In this document: in pieces, positions 5,415 through 7,044 of the stretch
Numbering within the stretch: position 1 is the stretch's first letter
How the letters are laid out: every line of letters begins with the position of its first letter
From: Bacteroidales bacterium
GTDB lineage: Bacteria; Bacteroidota; Bacteroidia; Bacteroidales; WCHB1-69
Reading direction: 5' to 3'
NCBI GenBank assembly: GCA_031266895.1
Contig: JAISAD010000042.1
Coordinates: 1-7,044 of the forward strand
Length of the DNA: 7,044 nt
Translations under genes and position numbers: made by a program
Notes under the pieces: model-generated
The model's input: only the letters and a program-made list of their open reading frames with translations
Told to the model about the DNA's origin: nothing
Databases searched by the model: none

Positions 5415-6008
5415 ATGGCAAAGAAAGAATCTACTTTACTTCAATTGACATTAGTGCTTGTCCTGATTACCGCCATTGCCGGCATTGGCTTGGCTGCGGT
5501 CTATTCTATTACGCAAGAACCTATAGAGAAATCGCAAGTCAGGAAAAAGAAAGAGGCTATCGCTCTGGTGTTGCCCGATTACAAAGGCAGCGAATTTCAA
5601 GATGTAGCGGTTACACTGGCGGAGGATAAAGAACCGGTTATAGTACATTTGGCTTATCAGGATAAGGAACTGTATGGTGCAGCGGTAGAAACCTATACCG
5701 ACAAGGCATTCAGCGGTTCATTCCATATTATGGTGGGCATTGATGCCAATGGCACTATTTTGGGCACCGAAGTGCTGAAAATGTCCGAAACACCGGGTTT
5801 GGGCGATAAAATTGACAAAACCAAAAGCGATTTTTCAAAGCAGTTTTTAACTAAAAATCCTGCAGATTATCAGTTAAAGGTAAAAAAAGATGGAGGTGAT
5901 GTAGATGCTATCACGGCAGCAACCATCTCATCACGGGCGTTTTGCGATGCCGTACAGCGCGCCTGTAATGGTTTTTTAAAAGCAAAGGAGGAAAACAGTC
6001 ATGAATAG
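5415..6008 (+). CDS. rnfG: Rnf electron transport complex subunit G
   Basis: 197 residues, the FMN-bearing subunit whose soluble domain lies on the outer face of the membrane, held by one N-terminal helix (about residues 9-31, LQLTLVLVLITAIAGIG onward). The FMN_bind domain follows: SETPGLGDKI (124-133) is the conserved loop, and DAITAATISSRAF (164-176) carries the flavinylation motif, with T170 as the residue expected to receive FMN through a phosphodiester bond made by the flavin transferase ApbE. Length fits RnfG and not the longer NqrC. In the Rnf path it takes electrons in the membrane arm between the RnfA/E iron-sulfur site and RnfD. The start is 4 nt after rnfD's stop, and its last 8 nt overlap the rnfE start, so translation is probably coupled. 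No ApbE gene is seen in this window. Confidence 0.96.
   Translation: MAKKESTLLQLTLVLVLITAIAGIGLAAVYSITQEPIEKSQVRKKKEAIALVLPDYKGSEFQDVAVTLAEDKEPVIVHLAYQDKELYGAAVETYTDKAFSGSFHIMVGIDANGTILGTEVLKMSETPGLGDKIDKTKSDFSKQFLTKNPADYQLKVKKDGGDVDAITAATISSRAFCDAVQRACNGFLKAKEENSHE
5984..5992 (+). promoter_or_regulatory. Shine-Dalgarno-like ribosome binding site for rnfE
   Basis: AAAGGAGGA lies inside the end of rnfG; its AGGAGG core (5986-5991) is 9 nt before the rnfE ATG. It is the only near-perfect SD I noticed ahead of a gene start here. Members of Bacteroidetes rarely use SD pairing, so it may matter for re-initiation at the overlap, or merely reflect the Lys-Glu-Glu codons of rnfG. Confidence 0.45.
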
Positions 6009-6591
6009 TAAACTTCGTATTTTAACCAATGGGATTATTAAAGAGAATCCTGTATTAATACTGGTGCTGGGCACTTGCCCTACGCTGGCGGTAACTACCT
6101 CGGCCATTAATGGTTTGGGCATGGGGTTAGCCACTACGTTTGTGCTGGTGATGTCTAACATGCTTATTTCCATGCTGAAAAAAGTCATTCCCGACACAGT
6201 GCGTATCCCCTGTTATATTTTGGTGATTGCCACGTTTGTCTCTATTGTCGATTTGCTCATTCAGGGTTTTGTACCGGCATTAGCTTCAAGTTTGGGGATA
6301 TTTATTCCGCTTATTGTGGTCAATTGCATTGTATTAGGTCGTGCGGAGGCTTTCGCGAGTAAAAACTCCATCTTTAATTCTATGCTTGACGGTATAGGCA
6401 TGGGACTGGGGTTTACCTTAGCCCTGTTTATTATTGGCGTTTGTCGCGAATTGCTGGGTAGCGGTGCATTTCTCGGCCACAAATTCATTCAGGGAGATGG
6501 AATTTTGGTCTTTATACTTCCTCCCGGTGCATTCTTTATTTTTGGCTTTGTTATTGCTATTGTGAAATGGATACAGAATGTTAAAAATTAA
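6001..6591 (+). CDS. rnfE: Rnf electron transport complex subunit E
   Basis: 196 residues, nearly all hydrophobic, about six membrane helices; RnfE and RnfA are inverted homologues that pair at the centre of the complex and hold an iron-sulfur cluster inside the membrane. Two cysteines sit in the conserved places: C26 in LGTCPTLAVTT and C109 in VVNCIVLGRAEAF, matching the ligand cysteines known for the related NqrD. Other landmarks are SMLDGIGMGLGFTLAL and CRELLGSGAF. RnfE is preferred to NqrD because of the flanking rnfD, rnfG and rnfA. The ATG at 6001 overlaps rnfG by 8 nt and follows an SD-like sequence. Length is normal (about 195-230). The stop is 26 nt before rnfA. Confidence 0.96.
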   Translation: MNSKLRILTNGIIKENPVLILVLGTCPTLAVTTSAINGLGMGLATTFVLVMSNMLISMLKKVIPDTVRIPCYILVIATFVSIVDLLIQGFVPALASSLGIFIPLIVVNCIVLGRAEAFASKNSIFNSMLDGIGMGLGFTLALFIIGVCRELLGSGAFLGHKFIQGDGILVFILPPGAFFIFGFVIAIVKWIQNVKN

Positions 6592-6617
6592 TTTATAACC
6601 TTTATAATGAATAGATT

Positions 6618-7044
6618 ATGGAATACATATTGATGATTATCGGTGCAGTATTAGTCAATAATATTGTATTAGCCCAGTTTTTGGGAATATGCCCCTTTTT
6701 GGGCGTCTCAAATAAGGTCTCCACTGCGTTGAGTATGGGCGTGGCGGTTATTTTTGTGATTACTTTAGCTACTTTGGTTACCACAATTGTGAACAGCTAT
6801 GTGTTAATACCTTTACATCTCGACAAATTTTTACAGACTATTGTCTTTATTCTGATCATTGCTGCCCTGGTGCAGATGGTTGAAATTATTCTTAAAAAGA
6901 TGAGTCCGGTACTCTATCAGGCACTGGGTATCTTTTTGCCGCTTATCACTACCAATTGCGCGGTGTTGGGAATAGCTATTCTGGTAACGCAGAAATTTCC
7001 CAACAATCTTATAGACAGTATGGTGTATGCTATTGCTACCGCTG
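6618..7044 (+). CDS. rnfA: Rnf electron transport complex subunit A (3' end outside window)
   Basis: The frame stays open from the ATG at 6618 to the end of the window: 142 codons plus one base, of about 190 expected. It begins MEYILMIIGAVLVNNIVLAQ, followed by FLGICPFLGVS, a signature of RnfA. The cysteines expected to ligate the intramembrane iron-sulfur cluster with RnfE are C25 (GICPFLG) and C114 (TTNCAVLG). Four hydrophobic segments are complete and a fifth has begun. An upstream ATG at 6607 is in another frame and soon stops (at a TGA), so 6618 is the start. With rnfD, rnfG and rnfE it makes the membrane core in the order D-G-E-A. What follows, perhaps rnfB, is beyond the window. Confidence 0.95.
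   Translation, partial: MEYILMIIGAVLVNNIVLAQFLGICPFLGVSNKVSTALSMGVAVIFVITLATLVTTIVNSYVLIPLHLDKFLQTIVFILIIAALVQMVEIILKKMSPVLYQALGIFLPLITTNCAVLGIAILVTQKFPNNLIDSMVYAIATA

Noticed and set aside
4370..6591. Na+-translocating NADH:quinone reductase (nqrB, C, D, E) instead of Rnf
   Set aside because: Subunit lengths (346, 197, 196), the MEYILMIIGAVLVNN start of RnfA and the absence of NqrA and NqrF signs fit Rnf better.

Overview
The window looks like chromosomal DNA from a member of the Bacteroidetes, most likely Bacteroidales, with moderate to low GC. Four things point there. Four transcription units carry a -7 element of the Bacteroidetes type (TAnnTTTG). Most genes lack a Shine-Dalgarno sequence. 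The tRNA does not encode its CCA end. The proteins resemble Bacteroidales versions of arginine decarboxylase, YciO, flavodoxin and Rnf. I see no mobile element, CRISPR array or prophage gene. The genus cannot be fixed from this sequence.

Left part (1-1464, + strand): the 3' end of a biosynthetic arginine decarboxylase gene (speA), then a small 4.5S-type signal recognition particle RNA with its own -7 element, then a yciO-type YrdC-domain gene starting 23 nt after the RNA's closing helix. Middle part (1490-3403, - strand): tRNA-His(GTG) with its own promoter and a hairpin terminator, then a family-4-like (GT-B) glycosyltransferase, then a small secreted protein resembling a cut-down formylglycine-generating-enzyme (SUMF1) domain. 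This last gene converges on yciO with only 25 nt between the stops.

Right part (3404-7044, + strand): a 280-nt divergent intergenic region with a promoter-proximal direct repeat, a long-chain flavodoxin gene, a strong intrinsic terminator, a fresh promoter, and then rnfD-rnfG-rnfE-rnfA. The window cuts rnfA at its 3' end; it is a clear open frame of 142 codons with no stop. The Rnf complex oxidises reduced ferredoxin or flavodoxin, passes electrons to NAD+ and moves ions across the membrane. A flavodoxin gene next door therefore makes functional sense, although terminator and promoter signals suggest separate transcription.

Nothing here amounts to an entirely new system. The points most worth a second look are the Rnf operon starting at rnfD without rnfB or rnfC upstream, a 12-base promoter core shared by the tRNA and flavodoxin genes, a 9-bp direct repeat overlapping the flavodoxin promoter, an SD-like sequence at the rnfG/rnfE overlap, and the degenerate SUMF1-like secreted protein.
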